Assembly (NCBI GenBank): GCA_002344785.1
Contig: DDUL01000062.1
Span: 1 to 62,786 of the forward strand
Length of the DNA stretch: 62,786 nucleotides
Source of the DNA: Bdellovibrionaceae bacterium UBA2339
GTDB taxonomy: Bacteria; Bdellovibrionota; Bdellovibrionia; Bdellovibrionales; JAMPXM01
Reading direction: 5' to 3'
This document shows, in pieces, positions 26,433-33,262 of this stretch. A program made the translations under genes and the position numbers. The number at the start of each line of letters is the position of its first letter. The first letter of the stretch is position 1. A model generated the notes under the pieces. It saw only the letters and a list, made by a program, of their open reading frames with translations, had not been told where the DNA came from and did no database searches.

Positions 26433-26497
26433 CATGAACAATTGGCATGAACAATTGGCATGAAAATTCGGCGTGAAATATTGGCGTGAAAGTGGGG
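26433..26497. repeat. 13-nt tandem repeat x5, decaying
   Basis: CATGAACAATTGG at 26433 and 26446 is exact; CATGAAAATTCGG, CGTGAAATATTGG and CGTGAAAGTGGGG follow in register, getting more diverged away from the HNH-type motif. Each unit keeps an ATGA/GTGA core. Confidence 0.85.
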
Positions 26498-26560
26498 CGA
26501 GCAAAGCGCGCAAGAGATGGGGCCGGGTGAATTCGCCGCCGTCATCACACCGGCCCGTTC

Positions 26561-26830
26561 ATGAACTTCGACCTCGACCGCGCCCGTAGGCCGGTGAATT
26601 CGAGTCGTGTTGAAAAAACGCGAGTCGCGCGATCGAACACGCGAAGCTCGCGTCGCAACACAATCATCAACATCAAGGAAGAGATTAAAAGACACGTCCC
26701 CACCCTCCTGCACGCAGCTCAACATTTTCGAACTCATGTCGAGCTTCGGGCCGATGTTGTGGAGAAACTCGACGCACTAAAGGCTCACTCAGCAAATGCT
26801 GAAGTGCCGAGGCCACTGGCCTCCACACCC
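26561..26830 (+). pseudogene. Possible HNH endonuclease relic
   Basis: The frame reading VELRADVVEKLDALKAHSAN at about 26730-26790 resembles IEMRFTASQELREKIERLKG in the intact HNH gene (11174-12079), which precedes its nuclease domain. The upstream conserved motif is present but most of the N-terminal coding part is missing and no HNH core follows. The resemblance is short, so this is a tentative call. Confidence 0.3.
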
Positions 26831-27077
26831 GAGCGACTTCTCGCCATCGAACTCTCTTCTTTTCCTGCCACCAGACTTCCCAAGCCGGTCGACTCAACGC
26901 CCACATCGGCTGCTCACTTTCTCGCGCCGAATTTATTTCGGTGCGCTCTAAATTTTTGACGGGCACACTCACCAAGACTTTCAGTCCAGGTTCCGCGCCT
27001 GATTCGTACTTTGCTGTCGGAAGCGCGGTTTCCATTTCGGAACTCGCAACCGACGAAATCTTCTGAGGCGATGTCAT
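26685..27077 (-). CDS. Hypothetical protein, 130 residues
   Basis: ATG at 27077 has an excellent GAGGAGG 6 nt upstream, and the frame reads MTSPQKISSVASSEMETALP and then KVLVSVPVKNLERTEINSA before becoming Arg/Trp-rich (WEVWWQEKKRVRWREVARVW). The last part lies opposite the possible HNH relic and is doubtful as protein. No family recognised. It follows another small ORF with an equally strong site, so the two may be an operon remnant. Confidence 0.35.
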   Translation of the reverse strand: MTSPQKISSVASSEMETALPTAKYESGAEPGLKVLVSVPVKNLERTEINSARESEQPMWALSRPAWEVWWQEKKRVRWREVARVWRPVASALQHLLSEPLVRRVSPQHRPEARHEFENVELRAGGWGRVF

Positions 27078-27271
27078 CGCCAACCTCCTCGTCCGCAGTG
27101 GACGTTTAAAACTTTCACATCGACAACTTGCTGAAACTGAAATGACCGAGTTCAGAGACGACAGCTCGATGGCTTCGGCGTATGAGGCGCCAAAGCCAAG
27201 ATCAGCCCAAGCACGGCGAAGCACTGGCTGCGCGCTCAGGTTGAAGAATCGTCAGAATGGAATTGATGAAC

Positions 27272-27415
27272 TCAGCAGACGCGGCGGAGGCCGCCCATGA
27301 ATGCTGGAATATCAACTCCGCCAAAGCCTGTGCGGATCACATCAAGAGATGTTTCCTTAAGGTTCGTTGCCGTCGTCGTAAGCCGGGCCATTAGCTGGAT
27401 CGGTTGCTGGATCAT
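27272..27415 (-). CDS. Small ORF, 47 residues, strong ribosome binding site
   Basis: ATG at 27415 is preceded by AAAGGAGG 6 nt upstream, as strong as any in the window. The product starts MIQQPIQLMARLTTTATNLK and contains GFGGVDIPAFMGGLRR before a TGA. It could be a real small protein or the first part of a longer gene broken by a frameshift. Function unknown. Confidence 0.4.
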   Translation of the reverse strand: MIQQPIQLMARLTTTATNLKETSLDVIRTGFGGVDIPAFMGGLRRVC

Positions 27416-27500
27416 TTGCGACCTCCTTTCGATAGATTGGTTGATCGAGTTGCGCGGGAATTCTCACTTGAAAAATGAGTTCTCGGTTTTCGATCGAACT

Positions 27501-27599
27501 TCATTTCATGCTCGCAAATTCCGGGCCGTTGTCACGTAGAATTTTCAAGCGCTGAATTGCGAATGCTTCGCCCTCGCCGATGGAAACGCGCACGAAACA
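27501..27599 (-). pseudogene. Possible transposase (rve integrase core) fragment
   Basis: Thirty-two codons between stops read ...AIQRLKILRDNGPEFASMK. DNGPEF is the signature of the second catalytic Asp in IS3-type integrase cores. No other part of the transposase, and no inverted repeats, could be found around it, so it may be a relic or a chance match. Confidence 0.25.
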
Positions 27600-27743
27600 T
27601 CAATTGGGAAGAACAACGGCGCCGTTTTGGTTCTTCACGCCTGTGATCTGGCTCCATTCTGCAACTGCATCTCCGCTCAAATTACGGCAAGATCGACAGT
27701 AACTCGGAGATCGACGCGCAATGCGAGCCCATGAGGAGAAGTT

Positions 27744-28121
27744 GTGACGCCCAACAAAGCTGCAACCCAACAAGTTTCAGACAATCAGACCGGATATGAC
27801 CTGCACGTATTCGTTTGCACCAACAGACGCGAGAACACCACTCGACCTTCGTGCGGCAACATGAATTCAGAAGCTCTCCGAGCGCAGTTGAAAACATGGC
27901 TCAGCCAACGGATCAAAACTGATCCAACGACGGCTCACCTCAGAGTGCGAGTTAACTCCGCCGGCTGCCTCGATTATTGCGAGCAAGGCATTGCTGTGGC
28001 CGTCTACCCAATGGGGGAAATGCATCTTCAGGTCAACTCGCCCGAAAGTGTTGAAGACCTCAAAGCCAGAATCGAGGCCGAAGTTCAGCGACTCATTCAA
28101 CTTCAGTCGGAGTCAAAGTGA
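27744..28121 (+). CDS. Thioredoxin-like [2Fe-2S] ferredoxin
   Basis: 125 residues, GTG start with GAGGAG upstream. After YDLHVFVCTN the Cys pattern is C25-x11-C37 and C75-x3-C79 (NSAGCLDYCEQGIAVAVYP), the arrangement of thioredoxin-fold 2Fe-2S ferredoxins (Shethna-type/Aquifex Fd4). The segment AVAVYPMGEMHLQVNSPESV continues the fold. It should carry electrons in the cytoplasm. It overlaps the following uracil-DNA glycosylase gene by 4 nt (GTGA), so the two are made together; whether it serves that iron-sulfur enzyme is not known. Confidence 0.85.
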   Translation: MTPNKAATQQVSDNQTGYDLHVFVCTNRRENTTRPSCGNMNSEALRAQLKTWLSQRIKTDPTTAHLRVRVNSAGCLDYCEQGIAVAVYPMGEMHLQVNSPESVEDLKARIEAEVQRLIQLQSESK

Positions 28122-28864
28122 GCACCAAGGTTTCTCCGGCGCAAAATGATGCTTGGTCGAAGCTGCAACTACGAATCATCAATTGTCGCAGGTGTCCTCG
28201 GTTGATGGCTTACGGACAAGCGGTCGCCACCGAGAAGCGGAAAGCGTTTCGCGATGAAGACTACTGGGGACGTCCGGTGCCCAACTTTGGCAGCGCGCCG
28301 ACTTCACTTCTTGTGGTCGGTCTCGCGCCCGCGGCTCACGGCGCGCATCGAACGGGGCGCATGTTCACCGGCGATCAAAGTGGTCGTTGGCTGTATCGCG
28401 CACTTCACAAATTTGGTTTTGCGACGACGTCAGGTTGGGAACGCGCCGAAGACAATCAACTGCGACAAGCCGTGATCACAGCCGTCGCTCACTGCGCCCC
28501 GCCTGACAACAAGCCGTCTCGAGATGAAATCCTCAACTGTGCGGAGCACTTTGACGCCACACTGGCGACTGCGCGGACTCGCGCCATTCTTTGCTTGGGA
28601 AAGATCGCCTGGGATGCCGTCGCCACGCGGGCAAAAGTCGCGACCAAGGTGAACAAACAGGCATCACGTCCTCCGGCCTTTGCACATGGTGCCAGTTACT
28701 TCATGCCCGACATTTGGGGAAACTCGGATAAGGAAGTTTTCGTGATCGGTAGCTACCATCCCAGCCAACAAAACACTTTCACAGGCCGATTGACTGAGGA
28801 AATGTTTGATGAAGTTTTCCGCGAGCTTCGGACGAAGCTCAGCGGAAAACCCAAGCTCGGATGA
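28118..28864 (+). CDS. Uracil-DNA glycosylase, family 5 (UdgB type)
   Basis: 248 residues, GTG start inside the upstream stop. NCRRCPRLMAYG provides two of the Cys ligands of the [4Fe-4S] cluster; others are in AHCAPPD and LCLG. Motif 1 GLAPAAHGAHRTGRMF, with Ala-Ala in place of the catalytic Glu/Asp, is the sign of family 5 (UdgB), and motif 3 SYHPSQQNTF is present. These enzymes remove uracil and also hypoxanthine or other deaminated bases from DNA in base excision repair. It ends against the convergent pstS gene, with a stem-loop at the junction. Confidence 0.9.
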   Translation: MSTKVSPAQNDAWSKLQLRIINCRRCPRLMAYGQAVATEKRKAFRDEDYWGRPVPNFGSAPTSLLVVGLAPAAHGAHRTGRMFTGDQSGRWLYRALHKFGFATTSGWERAEDNQLRQAVITAVAHCAPPDNKPSRDEILNCAEHFDATLATARTRAILCLGKIAWDAVATRAKVATKVNKQASRPPAFAHGASYFMPDIWGNSDKEVFVIGSYHPSQQNTFTGRLTEEMFDEVFRELRTKLSGKPKLG

Positions 28865-28877
28865 AATGGTCACGGCT

Positions 28878-28897
28878 CTTGAGTTGCGAAACTCAAG
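28878..28897. terminator. Stem-loop at convergent gene ends
   Basis: CTTGAGTT and AACTCAAG form a perfect 8-bp stem with a GCGA tetraloop, overlapping the last codons of pstS and lying just past the glycosylase stop. On the plus strand GGGGCGATCTTTT follows, so it may terminate the glycosylase transcript weakly. Confidence 0.45.
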
Positions 28898-30002
28898 GGG
28901 CGATCTTTTGCGCCTCAGCTTGAATCAACTTGATCAAATTAGGAGGCAAGGGTGCGTAATGCAAAGGCGTGGTCAGCTTTTGCCCATGCGCCATCGCCCA
29001 GTTCATAAACTTCACAAGCTCTGTCCCGGCAGGAGCTGGCGTTTTAGGGTAAGCCAGCAAAAATGTGAAGGAAGTCATCGGGTAGGACTTTTTCCCGCTG
29101 GCATTGATCAAAGAAATGCGTAGGTCGGCGCTGCCTTTGCCCGCCGCTTTTAAGCTTTGAGCCGCGGCCTCGGTCATTGAATCGAGGCTTGCAGCAACAA
29201 ATTGTCCTTCCTTGTTCTTCAACTGTGCGGTCGCCATTTTTTCCGCCAGAGCATAAGTGTTCTCGATGTAGCCGATCGCACCGACGGTGTTCTTGAGATT
29301 GGCCGTGACGCCTTCATTGCCCTTGCCGCCAAGACCTGTCGGCCATCGCACGGCTTTGCCTGCACCGACTTCCTTAGCGAAGTCCGCATCAACGCGCGAA
29401 AGGTAGTCGGTGAACACACCTGTAGTGCCCGAACCATCGCTGCGATAAATGAAGAAGATGGGTTGATCCGGAAGGCTCACGCCGGGATTGAGTGCGGCAA
29501 GCTTTGGATCATTCCACTTTTTAATGTGACCTCGGGCAATGGCCGAGATCGCGGCCGGATCAAGCTTTAGCGCCACCTTGAGGCTGGGCAGATTGTAGGC
29601 CAGCACGACAGCACCGATGGCGACTGGGAAATGCAGAACATCGGAGCCAGCCTTTTTGATTTCATCCGCTGTCATCACCACGTCGCTTGCTGCAAAGTCG
29701 ACGGTTCGCTTGGTCAAGTCGGTAATTCCCTGACCCGAGCCCTTGGATTGGTAGTTAATTTCGACTTTTGGATTCAGCTTGTTGTACTCGGAAAACCACT
29801 TAGAAAAGAGTGGGTTGATGAAGGTCGAACCCGAGCCCGTCATCAACAAGGTGTCACCGCGCATATTGGCCGCGTAGGTGGGAGTCGCAATTCCCATGAC
29901 GAAGGCGCAGAGCAGGCCCGCACCGACTCGCAAGGCAAGGCCATGCGACTTCACGTGGAGTGAGAGCTGAACGGCGAACTGGCTGAAGAAACTCGTAAGC
30001 AT
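28893..30002 (-). CDS. pstS: Phosphate ABC transporter substrate-binding protein PstS
   Basis: 369 residues from the ATG at 30002, with GGAGG 5 nt upstream. A signal peptide (LALRVGAGLLCAFVMGIATPTYAA) is followed by GDTLLMTGSGSTFINPLFSK, the phosphate-binding N-terminal loop; NYQSKGSGQGI, FAASDVVMT and YRSDGSGTTGVFTDYLS are the other binding loops of PstS. It captures orthophosphate in the periplasm for a PstCAB permease. No pstC, pstA, pstB or phoU is present in the window, so the gene is separated from the rest of its transporter, though it sits in a phosphate/polyphosphate neighbourhood. Confidence 0.92.
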   Translation of the reverse strand: MLTSFFSQFAVQLSLHVKSHGLALRVGAGLLCAFVMGIATPTYAANMRGDTLLMTGSGSTFINPLFSKWFSEYNKLNPKVEINYQSKGSGQGITDLTKRTVDFAASDVVMTADEIKKAGSDVLHFPVAIGAVVLAYNLPSLKVALKLDPAAISAIARGHIKKWNDPKLAALNPGVSLPDQPIFFIYRSDGSGTTGVFTDYLSRVDADFAKEVGAGKAVRWPTGLGGKGNEGVTANLKNTVGAIGYIENTYALAEKMATAQLKNKEGQFVAASLDSMTEAAAQSLKAAGKGSADLRISLINASGKKSYPMTSFTFLLAYPKTPAPAGTELVKFMNWAMAHGQKLTTPLHYAPLPPNLIKLIQAEAQKIAP

Positions 30003-30115
30003 GCGGACCTCCGAATTGAGTTGGGCAGTCCCAAGTTCCCTCACACGCCTCCCGATTTGAAGCATTTTGCGAAGCGGCCTGAGTTAGGATTCTGTCAGGG
30101 CCTCGCTCAACGGAA

Positions 30116-30131
30116 AGCCAGAGCCCTGGCT
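30116..30131 (-). terminator. Short hairpin after the PHP gene
   Basis: AGCCAG-AGCC-CTGGCT forms a 6-bp stem in the 181-nt spacer between the PHP stop and the pstS start. Only a short TTTCC follows on the minus strand, so it is a weak terminator candidate. Confidence 0.3.
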
Positions 30132-30183
30132 CAATTCACGGCGATCGCTGCATTTTCCGGCAACTGGCGCGGCTTTCGACTGA

Positions 30184-30945
30184 TTAAGCCCGCAAGGCCT
30201 GAGGCTGCATCGGCATTCGGCGCAAGGGGAGCATGTGACTCATCAACTCAGGCTCGGACCAAAACTTGAACTCAAGGCGCTGTTGGCGGATGGCTTCGAG
30301 ATAGGCCTCGGGATTGGGTTCACCTCGGCGAAGATGGAGGAGTGTCTTCCACGCATGAATTTGTCGGGGATGATGCAGATCACTGGTGGCCAACATCGGT
30401 AAACCCGAATCCGCGACAGGCTTAAACCACTTCGTCCCGCTGGCGACTTCCCAAGCATCAAACTCGTGGCGAAGTTCTTCGCGGCGATGCCACAAGTGCA
30501 AGGTCTGAGGTTCCCAGCTGCCGGTGTGAACAGGATGTGCGGCAATGCTCAGCGCGCCTTGATCTCGAAGCCCCTTGGTTAGACTCAGAATGTCCAACTC
30601 GGCCGATAACCACTGACTGACGCCCAAGCCAAGAATGTGGGCCGAGCGATGATTCGACCAAGAGTTTTTGCTCAATTCATAGCCCGGGATCAAAATCATT
30701 CGATATTGATCCCAAGCTCGTTCGGCCTCGCACTTGATGGTCTCGAGATAGACGTCGAAATTTTCAGCCGACAGCGTGTAGCGAAGAAGGCCCGCGGCCT
30801 TACCCCAAATCCCCTGCTCTTCGCAGATGTGATCCGTGATGGCGATGCAGCCAAACTGTCGCTCTCCGTAGAAGTCCACAAGCTCAGCCACGCTGAGCTT
30901 TCCGTCACTGAAGTTGGAGTGCACATGCAGATCCGCCATGATCAT
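30184..30945 (-). CDS. PHP-domain metal-dependent phosphoesterase
   Basis: 253 residues from the ATG at 30945, with AAAGGAG upstream. MADLHVHSNFSDGKLSVAEL is the PHP motif 1 (HxH); AITDHI is motif 2, IPGYELS motif 3, SIAAHPVH carries the next His, and ATSDLHHP the last Asp-His. All metal ligands for a trinuclear site look intact. Stand-alone PHP proteins hydrolyse phosphoesters (histidinol phosphate, oligoribonucleotides, 3',5'-nucleoside bisphosphates). Which one applies is unclear. Transcribed toward pstS, diverging from the exopolyphosphatase-like gene. Confidence 0.88.
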   Translation of the reverse strand: MIMADLHVHSNFSDGKLSVAELVDFYGERQFGCIAITDHICEEQGIWGKAAGLLRYTLSAENFDVYLETIKCEAERAWDQYRMILIPGYELSKNSWSNHRSAHILGLGVSQWLSAELDILSLTKGLRDQGALSIAAHPVHTGSWEPQTLHLWHRREELRHEFDAWEVASGTKWFKPVADSGLPMLATSDLHHPRQIHAWKTLLHLRRGEPNPEAYLEAIRQQRLEFKFWSEPELMSHMLPLRRMPMQPQALRA

Positions 30946-31161
30946 TTTGAGACTCCTTTCGGCTTGGGTCGTTTTCCTCGCACCACCTGACACTTCAATT
31001 CTGTCCCGAGAAGCGAACTGCGTGTGTCAGCTTCACGTCGGCTTGAGGTTAGGAATTGATCAGCGCCGTCCCTGGAGACACGACCCCGACCATTTCGCTT
31101 TTCGCATCAGCAAGGGATTTGCGGCCTTGCGCCGAACCAGGATTTGGCTTCAGAATGGGGC

Positions 31162-32148
31162 ATGGATGCATTTCAGGACGCCGGGGCGAAATTGAAATTC
31201 CAGCCTCCGGGATCCTCAGCGCCGACCTCGACCACGTCAGGTCATCGATTGGCCGCCATTGATGTCGGTTCCAACGCGATTCGCTTGGTGGTCGGGGAAG
31301 TCGATCGACGTGGACAGATTCATATCCTCAAAAAATATCGCGAAGGCGTTCGCCTGGGGCACGATGTGTTTTCGGGCCAAGGCGAAATCAGCAAAAAGAC
31401 TTTGCAGCGGACGGTTGAGACTTTCATGAAGTTTCGCGGCTTTATGCGGGAGCATGGCGTGAAGCGCGTGCGGGCGGTTGCAACCAGCGCGCTTCGCGAA
31501 GCCAAGAATTCGGCCGCTGTCATTCAGGAGATCGAAAAGCACTCTGGCGTGCGCGTCGAGGTGATCGATGGCCTGGAAGAGGGCCTTTTGATCTTTCAAG
31601 CGATCTCGCAAAAAGTCGTTCTCAAGAACCGTCGTTCCGTCATGATCGACATAGGCGGCGGAAGCGTGGAGATCAGTCTCGCTGAAGGCAGCAAGGTTCT
31701 GGCCTCGCAGTCGTTCAAGCTTGGCACGGTTCGACTCCTGGAGCTTCTTGAGTCTCGGAAGCTCAAAGAAAAACACTTGGCTGAAACCATCCGCGATCAA
31801 TTCGCTCCGGTTCGTCAATATTTGCGCGAGCATCTCAAGGGCAAGGTGGTCGACTTTGCGATCGGCACGGGCGGCAACTTTGAGTGTCTGGGCAAACTGC
31901 GCGTTGCGCTCCTCTCCAAGACATCGATTTACTCGATGTCTCGTGACGAGTTGGCCGAGCTCACCGAGCACCTGGAAAGCATGAGCTTCAAAGAGCGGGT
32001 CCAGTTTCTGCGCCTTCGCCCCGACCGGGCGGACGTCGTGGTCCCCGCGGCACTGGTCACCTTAGCCATTATGGATTGCGTGGCCCTGGACACCTTACTC
32101 ATCCCCCATGTCGGATTGCGAGACGGCCTGCTTAACTCGCTACGCTAG
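31162..32148 (+). CDS. Ppx/GppA phosphatase family protein (exopolyphosphatase/pppGpp hydrolase)
   Basis: 328 residues. ATG at 31162 follows GGGG; a TTG 18 nt upstream is possible. LAAIDVGSNAIRLVVGEV is the phosphate-1 loop of the ASKHA fold; RVRAVATSALREAKN, GLEEGLLIFQAI and MIDIGGGSVEISL are the other Ppx/GppA motifs. It is the short two-domain form without the HD-like C-terminal domain. It removes terminal phosphate from polyphosphate and/or converts pppGpp to ppGpp. The polyphosphate kinase gene lies 3.4 kb away, which favours polyphosphate. Confidence 0.9.
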   Translation: MDAFQDAGAKLKFQPPGSSAPTSTTSGHRLAAIDVGSNAIRLVVGEVDRRGQIHILKKYREGVRLGHDVFSGQGEISKKTLQRTVETFMKFRGFMREHGVKRVRAVATSALREAKNSAAVIQEIEKHSGVRVEVIDGLEEGLLIFQAISQKVVLKNRRSVMIDIGGGSVEISLAEGSKVLASQSFKLGTVRLLELLESRKLKEKHLAETIRDQFAPVRQYLREHLKGKVVDFAIGTGGNFECLGKLRVALLSKTSIYSMSRDELAELTEHLESMSFKERVQFLRLRPDRADVVVPAALVTLAIMDCVALDTLLIPHVGLRDGLLNSLR

Positions 32149-32187
32149 GACTTTACATTGCCCGGCCATCCACAAGACTAGAGGGAC

Positions 32188-32206
32188 CTCGCGAATGGAT
32201 CGCGAG
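32188..32206 (+). other. Small hairpin between ppx-like and small exported gene
   Basis: CTCGCGA-ATGGA-TCGCGAG is a perfect 7-bp stem, 40 nt after the ppx-like stop and 44 nt before the next ATG. It could be a 3' end structure or part of the leader of the small gene. Confidence 0.4.
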
Positions 32207-32249
32207 ATAGAAAGTTTCGTCGGCTTAAGAATCGACGAAGGAGTTTCAA

Positions 32250-32513
32250 ATGAAAAACGCTATCAATTCAGCGTTTCGAATGATGATGGCGGCTCTGGCC
32301 GCACTGACACTGAGCTCGACCGCGCTCGCGTCGGATGATCACGCTGGTCACGATCACTCCGGCACGGCGGCTGAGGCACCTGCTGCGGCACCTGCAGCTG
32401 CTGATGCCGGCAAGGATGCAGCGGCTGATCAAGCCGATGCCAAGCCTGCAAAGGGCGAAAAGAAAATGGGCAAGAAAAAAGGCCCAAAGAAGGCGAAGAA
32501 AACTGAAGGCTGA
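32250..32513 (+). CDS. Small exported Ala/Lys-rich protein with His cluster
   Basis: 87 residues. ATG with GAAGGAG upstream. A signal peptide (MMMAALAALTLSSTALA) is followed by SDDHAGHDHSG, a His/Asp cluster able to bind metal, then an Ala/Pro stretch and a strongly basic end KGEKKMGKKKGPKKAKK. The mature protein should be disordered. No homologue recognised. It lies between polyphosphate breakdown and synthesis genes and ends in a strong terminator. The lysine-rich tail would suit binding a polyanion such as polyphosphate, but this is inference. Confidence 0.72.
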   Translation: MKNAINSAFRMMMAALAALTLSSTALASDDHAGHDHSGTAAEAPAAAPAAADAGKDAAADQADAKPAKGEKKMGKKKGPKKAKKTEG

Positions 32514-32542
32514 TCCCTTCGTTTTTATTCTTGTACATCAGG

Positions 32543-32575
32543 ACGGGCGACCTTTGGGCCGCCCGTTTTAATTTT
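32543..32575 (+). terminator. Intrinsic terminator after the small Lys-rich gene
   Basis: ACGGGCG (32543-32549) pairs with CGCCCGT (32560-32566) across a 10-nt loop, followed by TTTAATTTT. Confidence 0.85.
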
Positions 32576-32602
32576 AGGTCAGGCTCTGTAAATCGCTGAG
32601 AC

Positions 32603-33262
32603 CTAGGTCGCCTTAGAAAGCACGCGCAACACAGAAGGTGGCATCGACCACATCAGACGAGCTTCGCTTGGAAACAGCGCCTGTCCCAATTCCAAATTCA
32701 GTGCTCCACCCTTTTTGAAGGGCGTGCGCGCCTTCACTTGGCCAGTCAGCCACCAGTGCACGGCTTGCGAAAGTTCAGGTTCATGGCCAATTGCCAGGAC
32801 CACGGTTCCGGGAGGCAAGCGCCCCAGCTCCCCGCCTCGGACCCTGTCATACAGCCAGTTGCGAAAGTCTTCGGGTGAATGCCCGGGCGCCAAAGTCTCC
32901 GTGGCCAGAATTTGTGTACCTGGGCCCTTTCGGCGATTGAGTCGCTTGTGCTTTTTCCGAGATTTCTTTTTTCCCGCTCCATCCGCCTGATGCAATTCTG
33001 GATAAAACACTCTCTCCAAAATTTCCGCTGTCTGTCGAGCCCGCACCAAAGGTGACGTGACGATGATCGGGCGCGAACCATGCTGATCCAAAACGCGCTC
33101 CAACAAGCGCCGAAGTCCGCGCGCATTGTCGAGCATTTTGCGTTTACCTTCAGCTGTGAGCGGGCGAAGTTCGTCGTCCGCATCTAGGCCACGCTCGATG
33201 CAATAGCGCGAAAACTCCTCGCGCTCCATGGCGATGGCGTGCCGAACATAAATCAAATTCAT
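32603..33262 (-). CDS. SixA-like histidine phosphatase with Lys-rich insert
   Basis: 219 residues. LIYVRHAIA is the RHG phosphohistidine motif (RHA, as in SixA), ELRPLTAEGKRKM the following helix, IIVTSPLVRARQTAEIL the second Arg/Ser region, and LAIGHEPEL the second catalytic His. Members remove phosphate from phosphohistidine or small phosphoesters. Unlike ordinary SixA (about 160 residues) it has an insert at about 97-112, GKKKSRKKHKRLNRRKG. ATG at 33262 overlaps the polyphosphate kinase stop (ATGA), so it is made with the kinase. PPK1 forms a phosphohistidine, so control of PPK or its product is an attractive but unproven idea. Confidence 0.86.
   Translation of the reverse strand: MNLIYVRHAIAMEREEFSRYCIERGLDADDELRPLTAEGKRKMLDNARGLRRLLERVLDQHGSRPIIVTSPLVRARQTAEILERVFYPELHQADGAGKKKSRKKHKRLNRRKGPGTQILATETLAPGHSPEDFRNWLYDRVRGGELGRLPPGTVVLAIGHEPELSQAVHWWLTGQVKARTPFKKGGALNLELGQALFPSEARLMWSMPPSVLRVLSKAT

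Noticed and set aside
26433..26497. Plasmid-type iterons or replication origin
   Set aside because: Only five decaying units, no DnaA boxes seen and no replication gene nearby.
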